A DNA stretch of 64,000 bases, taken from contig NZ_JBFJUX010000011.1 of the NCBI RefSeq assembly GCF_041624475.1, positions 1-64,000 of the forward strand, given 5' to 3'. The notes below the pieces were generated by a model. The model made no database searches and had not been told where the DNA came from. It was given only the letters and a program-made list of their open reading frames with translations. This stretch comes from Litorivivens sp041624475. Lineage in GTDB: Bacteria; Pseudomonadota; Gammaproteobacteria; Pseudomonadales; Spongiibacteraceae. This document shows positions 8,218 through 15,644 of this stretch, one piece after another. Numbering within the stretch: position 1 is the first letter of the stretch; each line of letters opens with the position of its first letter. Position numbers and translations under genes: made by a program.

Positions 8218-9666
8218 ATGAGTGAATTAAAGCAAAATCACGTCACCATATTTTGTAAACCTTCTGTAGGCGACGAGATTGTGCCTATTGAAGTGGATGC
8301 CGGCTCTGACGGCAGCATTTTTGGCCTTCTGGAGCGTCGGCTAGAGCAGCAGGCTCAGGGCGGAAATACTCCGCTTTATATTCAGATCGGCTCAGGCGAG
8401 CAGATGTTTGTTGCACTATCAGTTGCTGATCTACAGGCGCTCTACTGTTTGCAGCCAAACGACATCGGGCTCATCGCTGTCGTAAATGAAGATGGGCTTG
8501 CTGAAGCGTTGAATGCCCTTGCCCTCAGATACCCTGACGGGCTATGGCTGTTTGGCCACCATGCCCGTAAAGAAGAGATACGTCAGGCGCGTTTGCAGTG
8601 CGCAGCTGAGCCTCTTTATCCGCCAACCTCCTATCCGACGTGGAGTCAGTATCTGGACGGGGAGGGCGATGAGGCGGTTTCAACGCGGATTGAAGAGACT
8701 ATTGAGTCGAGACAGGTCCTCAGTAAATTTGCCGTGAAACGGGATCACATTCAGCATCTGGAAAACCAACGGTTTGTTTTTGACAATCTGCTTTATGAAG
8801 GGCAGATAACGGTGATCTGCGCTGAACCCAATGGGGGAAAGACCACGGTCATGAACTGGATCTGTAGTCAGGTAGACGAAGGCTACCAGATTACTTATCT
8901 GAATGAAGATTGCTCCGGCGCTGAGCTGAAGACCTACCAAGAGTATGCAGAAGTCAGAGGCTTCGAACTCTGTAATCTGGATATCCGTGGGGTGACCCCT
9001 GATCAATTCATGGGCAGCCTTGGGTCTCTCTCCAGTCTGAAAGGCCACGTATTTGTTCTCGATACTCTGAAGAAATTTGTCGATGTGATGAACAAGGCCA
9101 AGGTCAGCCAGTTCTACAGTCTTCTGCGAAGGCTGTGTAACAAAGGAGCGACTTTCGTCCTGCTGGCGCATACCACGAAGTACAAGGATGCGGAGGGACT
9201 GCCAAAATTTGATGGCGTAGGAGACGTCATGAATGACTGTGACACGCTTATCTACTTCCTGCCCGTCAAACACGAGGATGGCTCGATGACGGTCTCGACC
9301 TTGCCCGCTAAAACCAGGGGGATTATGGAACCCCTGACCTTCACAATCGATAAGTTCCGGGAGGTCTCGCTGACCGACTATGTCGATACGCGGGAACACC
9401 GCCGCCGACAGGTCGATCATGAAGCCATTAAGGTAATCGCGGAGGCGATTTCTTCGGGGTGCTCTAACCAGAGCGAGATACTGAAGTTCTCAGCGGGTCG
9501 AGGGGTAGGGAGGCGCGTTGCACTCCGGGTGCTGGCTGACTACGAAGAAGGTGCCGCGCCCCTTTGGAAAAAAGCCCGAGGGCCTAATAATGCCTGCCAG
9601 TATACTTTGGTCGAAAACGCCCAGGAGTATGAGGCAGAAGCTGCGGACGCATTCGCCATGACCTAG
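8218..9666 (+). CDS. AAA/RecA-fold ATPase, RepA-like replication protein of the island
   Basis: A 482-residue protein with a Walker A motif AEPNGGKTT near residues 203-211. A Walker B-like strand FVLDTL and a sensor-like FVLLAHTTK lie in a RecA-like fold (about 185-390), and the C-terminal 80 residues look like a winged-helix unit. The fold is that of RepA/DnaB-type helicases encoded by many integrative islands. The N-terminal 180 residues are not recognised and contain no zinc-ribbon primase cysteines. A helicase/replication-initiator role in island replication is inference, supported by the adjacent iteron-like DNA. Confidence 0.75.
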   Translation: MSELKQNHVTIFCKPSVGDEIVPIEVDAGSDGSIFGLLERRLEQQAQGGNTPLYIQIGSGEQMFVALSVADLQALYCLQPNDIGLIAVVNEDGLAEALNALALRYPDGLWLFGHHARKEEIRQARLQCAAEPLYPPTSYPTWSQYLDGEGDEAVSTRIEETIESRQVLSKFAVKRDHIQHLENQRFVFDNLLYEGQITVICAEPNGGKTTVMNWICSQVDEGYQITYLNEDCSGAELKTYQEYAEVRGFELCNLDIRGVTPDQFMGSLGSLSSLKGHVFVLDTLKKFVDVMNKAKVSQFYSLLRRLCNKGATFVLLAHTTKYKDAEGLPKFDGVGDVMNDCDTLIYFLPVKHEDGSMTVSTLPAKTRGIMEPLTFTIDKFREVSLTDYVDTREHRRRQVDHEAIKVIAEAISSGCSNQSEILKFSAGRGVGRRVALRVLADYEEGAAPLWKKARGPNNACQYTLVENAQEYEAEAADAFAMT

Positions 9667-9674
9667 GGTAATAA

Positions 9675-9769
9675 CTGGGAAAACGTGAAAACCGGGAAAA
9701 CCGGTATTACGGGAGAGGGGGCTATGCCCGGTTTTCTCGTTTTACCGGTTTTCACGGCTTTCCCGGAGG
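9675..9769. repeat. Iteron-like inverted repeat cluster, possible replication origin of the island
   Basis: Just after the ATPase gene, three AAAAC-type units (AAAACGTG, AAAACCGGG, AAAACCGGT) sit about 9 nt apart on the top strand. They are mirrored by CCCGGTTTT, ACCGGTTTT and CACGGCTTT on the other arm. A perfect 12-bp inverted repeat, CGTGAAAACCGG (9684-9695) and CCGGTTTTCACG (9745-9756), frames the centre. The arrangement resembles iteron origins beside replication-protein genes, but a bidirectional terminator is also possible. Confidence 0.45.
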
Positions 9770-10040
9770 GTGTCAGTTTTCCCCTATTTTTTCCCTCTGC
9801 AACCAGTACTCAAACCGATCCTCTAACCCCAGTTCCAGGCAATACGATATACACCCGATAATCTATCTTTCCCGGAAAAGTTCTCCCCGATATTCTAACT
9901 ATCTAGATTTGTCGTTTACGACTATATACAGCCGATATACCAACTGCTTGCTGGTATTCAATATGTGATATGGACAAGGGAATATGTGAGTGGAGTAGAG
10001 GAGTGAGGCTCGCCTATACCTGAGGAGCGCCTGGCTTCCA
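9770..10040. other. Non-coding stretch between iteron-like cluster and structured element
   Basis: AT-richer DNA with many TATA-type steps (for example 9845-9960) and no coding sequence I can support on either strand. It could hold promoters or the AT-rich unwinding region of an origin; no clear motif was found. Confidence 0.4.
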
Positions 10041-10097
10041 CTACGTGTACGTCCTTATGATTCCACGCAGCAGCTGTTCTTCAATAGAAATACGGAG

Positions 10098-10166
10098 TGC
10101 GCCAGAGCCCCCAGCCCGCAGGTGGGCTTTTGCCCACCGTCGCGAGGCGAAGGGGGCGATGGCGCA
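10098..10166. ncRNA. Candidate structured RNA (C4/CI antisense-type or radC-motif-type)
   Basis: A 69-nt stretch folds into a compact multibranch structure. The outer stem TGCGCCA/TGGCGCA (10098-10104 with 10160-10166) is followed by a symmetric GA/GA internal loop and a stem GCCCCC/GGGGGC (10107-10112 with 10152-10157). These enclose two hairpins: GGTGGGC-TTTT-GCCCACC (10121-10138) and TCGC-GAG-GCGA (10140-10150). AGCCC at 10113 can alternatively pair with GGGCT at 10124. Such folding cannot be assigned to a strand from the stems alone. P4-like elements encode antisense CI/C4 RNAs of about this size, and a radC RNA motif is known upstream of radC-type genes. Both identities are inference. 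Confidence 0.45.
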
Positions 10167-10169
10167 GAT

Positions 10170-10514
10170 GTTAAATATAGAAGTTGTTCCCCACCTCGTT
10201 TGAGTTCCTGGGATTGATATACGAGTAATAGGTGTTGGCTTAATTTGGTGGGCTGTGTGTTGTTTGATCAGCGGGTTTTTCAAAAAATGCTCACAGACCT
10301 CCGCCTCCAGCACTTCCAGTAAGGTAGCCGCTTTCGCGCCTACCCCCCCCCCCGGGGTCTTCGCCCCGTGTACCACACGAAAAGAAGCCCCACCGCTGCC
10401 TACCTGTTCATGGCTCTCTGTTTGCTGCCCGCAGGCGCTGGCGCGCGAGAGCGGGCAAGCGCCGGCTCTGCATGGTGCTGCCTCATCAACTATTGACCGC
10501 ATGAGGACAACCCC
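10170..10514. other. Leader region of radC-like gene, includes an 11-C tract
   Basis: No convincing gene. The stretch contains a homopolymer of eleven C (10343-10353) followed by four G. Open frames exist on both strands but their composition looks like read-through of non-coding DNA. It probably holds the promoter and leader of the RadC-like gene. Confidence 0.4.
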
Positions 10515-11000
10515 ATGACCGAACAAGAAGTCCTACCCTTGAAGTTGTACCCTCAGATCTCACCTGAGCAGCAGGCCACCATCCAAGAAGCCATAGGTAT
10601 TCTGGAGTCGACTCTGCGAGCTGGTGACGCCTTTACCTCCGCCGTTGAAACCAAGAAGTTCTGTCGCCTCAAATTGGGCACAGCCCGTGATGAATACTTC
10701 GGCTGCCTGTTCCTGGATAACCAGCACCGCCTGCTGAGCTTTGAGCGCCTATTCAGAGGCACTGTTGCCGGCGCTGCTGTCTACCCCAGAGTAGTGGTCA
10801 GACGTTCTCTGGAGCTCAACGCTGCCGCTGTCATACTCACCCACAATCATCCGTCTGGGGTCACAGAGCCCAGCAAGGCCGACAACGCCATGACCTCACG
10901 GCTCATCCATGCCCTTGGTTTGATTGATGTCAGGGTGTTGGATCACGTAATTGTGAGTGCCGAAGGCGAACTCTCCATGGCCGAACAGGGCCTACTATGA
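10515..11000 (+). CDS. RadC-family JAMM/MPN-domain protein
   Basis: A 161-residue protein with the complete JAMM metal site, HNHPSGVTEPSKAD, near residues 113-126, within the RadC/JAB1-MPN fold. It lacks the N-terminal helix-hairpin-helix region of chromosomal RadC (about 220 residues), as do the short RadC-like proteins of prophages and islands. Despite the name, a repair role for RadC is not established; these short forms accompany anti-restriction and replication genes on mobile elements. A strong terminator follows 2 nt after the stop. Confidence 0.92.
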   Translation: MTEQEVLPLKLYPQISPEQQATIQEAIGILESTLRAGDAFTSAVETKKFCRLKLGTARDEYFGCLFLDNQHRLLSFERLFRGTVAGAAVYPRVVVRRSLELNAAAVILTHNHPSGVTEPSKADNAMTSRLIHALGLIDVRVLDHVIVSAEGELSMAEQGLL

Positions 11001-11001
11001 A

Positions 11002-11035
11002 GCTGGGCACCTTTGTGGGGTGCTCAGCGTTTTTT
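11002..11035 (+). terminator. Rho-independent terminator after radC-like gene
   Basis: A 10-bp stem GCTGGGCACC/GGTGCTCAGC (one G-T pair), a 7-nt loop, and a T-rich tail (GTTTTTTG). It separates the replication module from the restriction operon. Confidence 0.88.
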
Positions 11036-11062
11036 GACCTTGGCTCAGTAAGGAAGTCGCAG

Positions 11063-11136
11063 AAGTAACATAAAACGGGATTATGCGCAGCGTGGCCGCT
11101 GTCCGCCTTCGCCGCATAATCAGTTCTATGTGTAAA
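11063..11136. repeat. Pair of inverted dif-like (Xer-type) sites
   Basis: Site 1 (11063-11091) has arms AAGTAACATAA and TTATGCGCAGC around a 7-bp spacer. Site 2 (11109-11136), in opposite orientation, has arms TCGCCGCATAA and CTATGTGTAAA around a 6-bp spacer. Against the E. coli dif arms (XerC GGTGCGCATAA, XerD TTATGTTAAAT, read in the right orientation) site 1 matches 10/11 and 9/11 by eye, and site 2 matches 7/11 in each arm. The 17 nt between them are GC rich. Xer function is inference; the symmetry is directly visible. Confidence 0.5.
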
Positions 11137-11527
11137 TCTGCTTGGTTTATTCATTACCGCAGGCTAGACCGCTCCCGTGCTCCCGGCGCTGCGGTTCACC
11201 TCCTCTGTCACACTCAGCCTTCACAGCCCGCCTTGCCGGCAGGCGCCGGACGGCGGCTCTGCTCAGGCCTCGTGCTCCGCCGTCGGTTCATCCTCGCTTG
11301 GGGCACTGCGCGGCCTGCGCCTGCTGGGGAGGGAGGGTAAGGCTCTCCCTCAGCAGAGAGTCCAGGAGAAGTGGAGCTGATATCTGGTTTACATTTCTGT
11401 GCTTCTTGTAACGGTGCAGAATGCAGGCATTCCCCTTGGTCTGGGGGCTGTTAGAATGGCAGCCATAATGAATAATCACCGACTGGCCCTTACTTCTATC
11501 CGGCGCCGGTATTGAGAAGGACATCCA
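11137..11527. other. Non-coding upstream region of the type I RM operon
   Basis: GC-rich DNA with several short open frames lacking ribosome sites or recognisable products. It includes the GC palindrome-like GCCGGCAGGCGCCGG around 11231-11247. It probably contains the hsdM promoter (about 11400-11500), but no confident -35/-10 pair was identified. Confidence 0.4.
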
Positions 11528-13126
11528 ATGGCAAAGCAGTCAGCCACCAAAAAGACCAAACCCGCCAAACAACAGAGCTTTGAACAGACCCTCTGGCACA
11601 CCGCCGACAAGCTGCGTGGCACGGTGGAATCCTCTGAGTACAAGCACGTGGTACTCAGCCTGATCTTCCTCAAGTTCGTCAGCGACACCTTCGAGGAACG
11701 CAAGCAGCAGCTCATTGACGAAGGGAAGGGGGACTACGTGGACATGGTGGAGTTCTACACCATGAAGAACGTTTTCTACCTGCCGGAAGAAGCCCGCTGG
11801 TCTTACATTCAAAAGCAAGCCAAGCAGGACGATGTCGCGGTCAAGATCGATACCGCTCTGCATACCGTAGAGAAGAACAATCCGGCCCTGAAGGGCGCCT
11901 TGCCCGACAACTACTTCTCGCGGCTGGGTATCGATGTCAGCAAGCTGGCGGCCCTGATTGATGCCATCAACAACATCGACACGATTGTTCAAAAAGAAGG
12001 GCAAGACAGCGAGCTGGATATTGTCGGTCGCGTCTACGAATACTTTCTGGGCAACTTCGCCGCCACTGAAGGCAAGGGCGGGGGTGAGTTCTATACCCCC
12101 AAGTGTGTGGTCAACCTGCTGGCGGAAATGCTTGAACCCTACCACGGCAAAATCTACGACCCCTGCTGTGGTTCAGGCGGTATGTTCGTTCAGTCGGTAA
12201 AGTTTATTGAGAGCCATCACGGCAACACCAAAGACATCTCTATCTACGGGCAGGAGCAGACCAGCACTACCTACAAGCTGGCCAAGATGAATCTGGCCAT
12301 TCGCGGTATCTCCGCCAACCTGGGTGAGGTGCCCGCCGATACCTTCTTCAAGGATCAGCACCCGGACCTCAAGGCCGATTTCATCATGGCGAACCCGCCC
12401 TTTAACCTGGATCAGTGGCGGGGCACCGACGAGCTGACCGACGACCCGCGCTGGGCCGGTTACGAGGTGCCACCGGTGGGTAACGCCAACTACGCCTGGA
12501 TACTGCATATGGTGTCCAAGCTGTCTGAGCGCGGTGTAGCGGGCTTTGTACTGGCTAACGGTTCCATGAGTACCAACACCAAGGGCGAGGGCGCCATTCG
12601 CCAGAAGCTGATCGAGAACGATCTGATCGACTGCATGATTGCCCTGCCGGGGCAGCTGTTCTACACCACCCAGATACCGGTCTGCTTATGGTTTATTACC
12701 AAAGACAAAACCGAACAACATTTTACCGATGGTCGTGAGCCCTTCCGCGACCGCCGGGGTGAAACCCTGTTTATCGACGCCCGCAATATTGGCTCCATGA
12801 TCGACCGTACCCACAAGGAACTGACCGGCGACGACATCGCCGAGATAGCCCGCACCTACCACGCCTGGCGCGGTGAAGCCAAAGATGGTGTTTACGAAGA
12901 CCACCCCGGCTACTGTAAAGCCGTCACGCTGGCCGACATTAAGGCCAATGACTACGTGCTGACCCCCGGGCGCTACGTAGGTGCTGCCGAGATTGAAGAC
13001 GATGGGATTCCCTTTGAGGAAAAGATGGCGGAGCTGACCCAGACCCTGTATCGGCAGATGGATGAGGCCGAGAAACTGGATGGGGTGATTCGGGAGAATT
13101 TGGCGGGGCTTGGGTATGACCGGTGA
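11528..13126 (+). CDS. hsdM: Type I restriction-modification system methyltransferase subunit M
   Basis: A 532-residue adenine-N6 methyltransferase subunit. The HsdM N-terminal helical domain (about 15-150) precedes the catalytic domain with the SAM motif DPCCGSGG (about 211-218) and the catalytic NPPF (289-292). GAGAAGGA lies 7 nt upstream of the ATG. It works as M2S for methylation and M2R2S for restriction. Its end overlaps hsdS by 17 nt, so the two are translationally coupled. All motifs are intact, so the system is probably active. Confidence 0.97.
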   Translation: MAKQSATKKTKPAKQQSFEQTLWHTADKLRGTVESSEYKHVVLSLIFLKFVSDTFEERKQQLIDEGKGDYVDMVEFYTMKNVFYLPEEARWSYIQKQAKQDDVAVKIDTALHTVEKNNPALKGALPDNYFSRLGIDVSKLAALIDAINNIDTIVQKEGQDSELDIVGRVYEYFLGNFAATEGKGGGEFYTPKCVVNLLAEMLEPYHGKIYDPCCGSGGMFVQSVKFIESHHGNTKDISIYGQEQTSTTYKLAKMNLAIRGISANLGEVPADTFFKDQHPDLKADFIMANPPFNLDQWRGTDELTDDPRWAGYEVPPVGNANYAWILHMVSKLSERGVAGFVLANGSMSTNTKGEGAIRQKLIENDLIDCMIALPGQLFYTTQIPVCLWFITKDKTEQHFTDGREPFRDRRGETLFIDARNIGSMIDRTHKELTGDDIAEIARTYHAWRGEAKDGVYEDHPGYCKAVTLADIKANDYVLTPGRYVGAAEIEDDGIPFEEKMAELTQTLYRQMDEAEKLDGVIRENLAGLGYDR

Positions 13127-14555
13127 ACTATACGAATACCCCTTAGAAGAATGCATGGACGCGATTATTGATTACCGGGGAAAGACCCCTAAAAAAACAT
13201 CTGCTGGTATTCCGCTAGTGACTGCCAAGATCATTAAGGCAGGGGTAATACAGCCAACAACTGAGTATATTGCAGAAGCTGATTATGAATCTTGGATGCG
13301 ACGCGGTATTCCGAAGCCTGGTGATGTTGTACTGACGACAGAGGCACCGCTGGGCGAGGTAGCCCAACTGGGAGATGAAAAGGTAGCTCTCGCCCAACGA
13401 GTGATTACTTTACGAGGCAAAGCTGATCTTCTGGACAACACCTACTTAAAATACCTCTTCCTTACGAAAGAGATGCGAGCCCAACTAGATGGTCGGGCTA
13501 GCGGAACTACGGTATCAGGTATCAAACAGTCAGAGTTGCGGAAGGTTATCCTGCGCTTTCCCGGTATCGCTAAACAGAAGAAAATCGCCCATATCCTCGG
13601 CGCTATAGACGACAAAATCGAACTCAACCGCCAGATCAACATCACGCTGGAATCTATGGCCCAGGCTCTGTTCAAAAGCTGGTTTGTAGACTTCGACCCC
13701 GTGATCGACAACGCCCTGGCGGCGGGTAACGACATCCCCGAGCCCCTGCAGGCCAAAGCCGAAAAGCGCAAAGCCCTCGGCGACAAACGTGCAGGACAGC
13801 ATGTTTGGACGTCCGACGAGGACGCCCGCAGGGCGAGCGCCACGGAAGGCGCGAGTCACAAGCGCAAGCCCCTACCCGACGGCCTGCAACGGCAGTTCCC
13901 GGATCGCTTTGCGTTTACTGAGGAAATGGGATGGGTGCCGGAGGGGTGGGAGGTTCAGCCAGTCAGCATTGCGCTATCAATTAACCCAAGAGTATCTGTG
14001 AAGAAAGGCCAGGTCGCGAAGTTCGTTGATATGAAAGCGCTACCAACCTCCGGTTACTCAGTTGATGAGATATCAGAGAAAGCATTTTCCGGTGGAGCGA
14101 AGTTTGAAAATGGTGACGTACTGCTAGCTCGGATAACCCCTTGCCTTGAAAATGGCAAAACGGCAGTTGTCGATTTTTTGGAACCCGAAAGCGCGGGCTT
14201 TGGCTCTACCGAGTTTATTGTCCTGCGTCCTGTCGGAGATATATCAACACCGTTTGTCGCAGCATTAGCGAGGGACGTAAATTTCCGGCAGCATTGTATT
14301 ACCAACATGGTTGGTTCGTCTGGTAGACAGCGAGTGCAAAACTCCTGTTTCGATTCCTACTGCCTCGCATTGCCCACTGGGGGCTCTGTATTACAGCTCT
14401 TTACACAGCACACGAGACCTTGGTTTTCCAAGATGACCGAGATAAGTAAAGAAATAAAAGCGCTTGGAAAACTCCGCGACACCCTTCTCCCCAAACTCCT
14501 CTCCGGTGAACTCCGCATCCCCGAAGCGGAAAAACAGATCGCCGAGGCGGTATAG
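13110..14555 (+). CDS. hsdS: Type I restriction-modification specificity subunit S
   Basis: A 481-residue specificity subunit with two target-recognition domains (about 5-150 and 280-440). Each is followed by a conserved helical spacer: KKIAHILGAIDDKIELNRQI near 155-175 and KEIKALGKLRDTLLPKLLSG near the end. The paired domains recognise the two halves of a bipartite DNA site, which cannot be deduced from sequence alone. A second ATG two codons downstream (13116) is an equally possible start. The recognition domains are more AT rich than the flanking hsdM and hsdR, consistent with domain exchange. Confidence 0.95.
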   Translation: MGMTGELYEYPLEECMDAIIDYRGKTPKKTSAGIPLVTAKIIKAGVIQPTTEYIAEADYESWMRRGIPKPGDVVLTTEAPLGEVAQLGDEKVALAQRVITLRGKADLLDNTYLKYLFLTKEMRAQLDGRASGTTVSGIKQSELRKVILRFPGIAKQKKIAHILGAIDDKIELNRQINITLESMAQALFKSWFVDFDPVIDNALAAGNDIPEPLQAKAEKRKALGDKRAGQHVWTSDEDARRASATEGASHKRKPLPDGLQRQFPDRFAFTEEMGWVPEGWEVQPVSIALSINPRVSVKKGQVAKFVDMKALPTSGYSVDEISEKAFSGGAKFENGDVLLARITPCLENGKTAVVDFLEPESAGFGSTEFIVLRPVGDISTPFVAALARDVNFRQHCITNMVGSSGRQRVQNSCFDSYCLALPTGGSVLQLFTQHTRPWFSKMTEISKEIKALGKLRDTLLPKLLSGELRIPEAEKQIAEAV

Positions 14556-14611
14556 CGAATGAATATCGGCAGGGTAGCCCTTTACCTAAACCAACATCGC
14601 AAGGAGGCGAT

Positions 14612-15598
14612 ATGAGCACCGATCAGCAAATCGAAATTTACCAGACCGCAGATGGCCAGACCCAGATAGAGGTGCATCTGGAGGCCGATACCGTCTGGCT
14701 ATCGCAGGCCCAGATGGTAGATCTGTTTGGGCGTGATGTGTCAGTCATTTCTCGACACATACGTAACGCTTTGAATGAAAAAGAAATTTCTGAAAAAAGC
14801 AATTTGCAAAAAATGCAAATTGCAAATTCCGACCGCCCGGTGACCTTCTACGATCTGGATGTGGTGATCTCGGTGGGCTACCGCATTAAGTCTCCGCAGG
14901 GCGTGCAGTTCCGTCGCTGGGCGACCCAGCGCCTAAAAGAGCATCTGGTACAGGGCTACACCCTGAACCAGGCCCGCTTCGATAAGAACGCCGCCGCGTT
15001 GCAGCAGGCAATCGCGTTGATCCAGAAAACCGCCCAAAGCTCTGAACTGACAGGCGATGCCGGACGTGGGCTGGTGGATATTGTCTCCCGCTATACCCAG
15101 ACCTTTCTCTGGCTGCAGCGCTACGACGAAGGTCTGCTGGATGAGCCTAGTGGTCAGAGCGGGGGAGCCCTGCCGAACCCCGGTGAGGCCATGGACGCCC
15201 TGAATAACCTCAAGGCCCAGCTGATAGAGCGGGGGGAGGCCACGGATCTGTTTGCCCGGCCCCGGGATGCCGGATTGGCCAGTATCTTTGGTAACCTGGA
15301 TCAGAGTGTTTTTGGTGAGCCAGCCTACCCCACGGTGGAGAGCAAGGCGGCTCACCTGCTGTACTTTGTGGTGAAGAACCACCCGTTTTCCGATGGCAAC
15401 AAGCGCAGCGGCGCCTTTCTGTTTGTGGATTTTCTGCACCGCAATGGCCGGCTTATCGATTCCAGGGGTAACCCGGTGATCAACGATACCGGACTTGCGG
15501 CCCTGACCCTGCTGGTGGCAGAGTCTGATCCAAAGCAGAAAGAGGTGTTGATCCGCCTGATTATGCATATGCTGAGTCAGGGGCAGGCCTCGGGGTAG
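14612..15598 (+). CDS. RhuM-family protein with C-terminal Fic/Doc domain
   Basis: A 328-residue fusion. The N-terminal RhuM/KilA-N-like DNA-binding part contains LSQAQMVDLFGRDVSVISRH (about 30-50) and YDLDVVISVGYRIKS. The C-terminal Fic/Doc domain has the active-site motif HPFSDGNKRSGA, with His at about 257 and Arg at about 265. Fic enzymes transfer AMP or other phosphate-containing groups to proteins. The gene lies between hsdS and hsdR, a recurrent position for such accessory genes in type I loci. An AAGGAGG ribosome site precedes the ATG. A modulating or abortive-infection role is inference. Confidence 0.9.
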   Translation: MSTDQQIEIYQTADGQTQIEVHLEADTVWLSQAQMVDLFGRDVSVISRHIRNALNEKEISEKSNLQKMQIANSDRPVTFYDLDVVISVGYRIKSPQGVQFRRWATQRLKEHLVQGYTLNQARFDKNAAALQQAIALIQKTAQSSELTGDAGRGLVDIVSRYTQTFLWLQRYDEGLLDEPSGQSGGALPNPGEAMDALNNLKAQLIERGEATDLFARPRDAGLASIFGNLDQSVFGEPAYPTVESKAAHLLYFVVKNHPFSDGNKRSGAFLFVDFLHRNGRLIDSRGNPVINDTGLAALTLLVAESDPKQKEVLIRLIMHMLSQGQASG

Positions 15599-15644
15599 GC
15601 AGAAACGGGTAACCAGAATAAGAACGCGAGGGAGCGGCTGATCT

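Noticed and set aside
10041..10526. 161-codon open frame on the minus strand across the structured element and the poly-C tract
   Set aside because: No good ribosome site, biased composition, and it runs through palindromic DNA; it is better explained as read-through of a non-coding element.
11080..11120. ATTATGCG...CGCATAAT inverted repeat as an integron attC site
   Set aside because: No R'/R'' core sequences of the attC type and no integron integrase; dif-like arms explain it better.
11083..11411. Three overlapping plus-strand open frames of 67-89 codons
   Set aside because: All frames are open because of GC-rich composition; none has a ribosome site or recognisable product.
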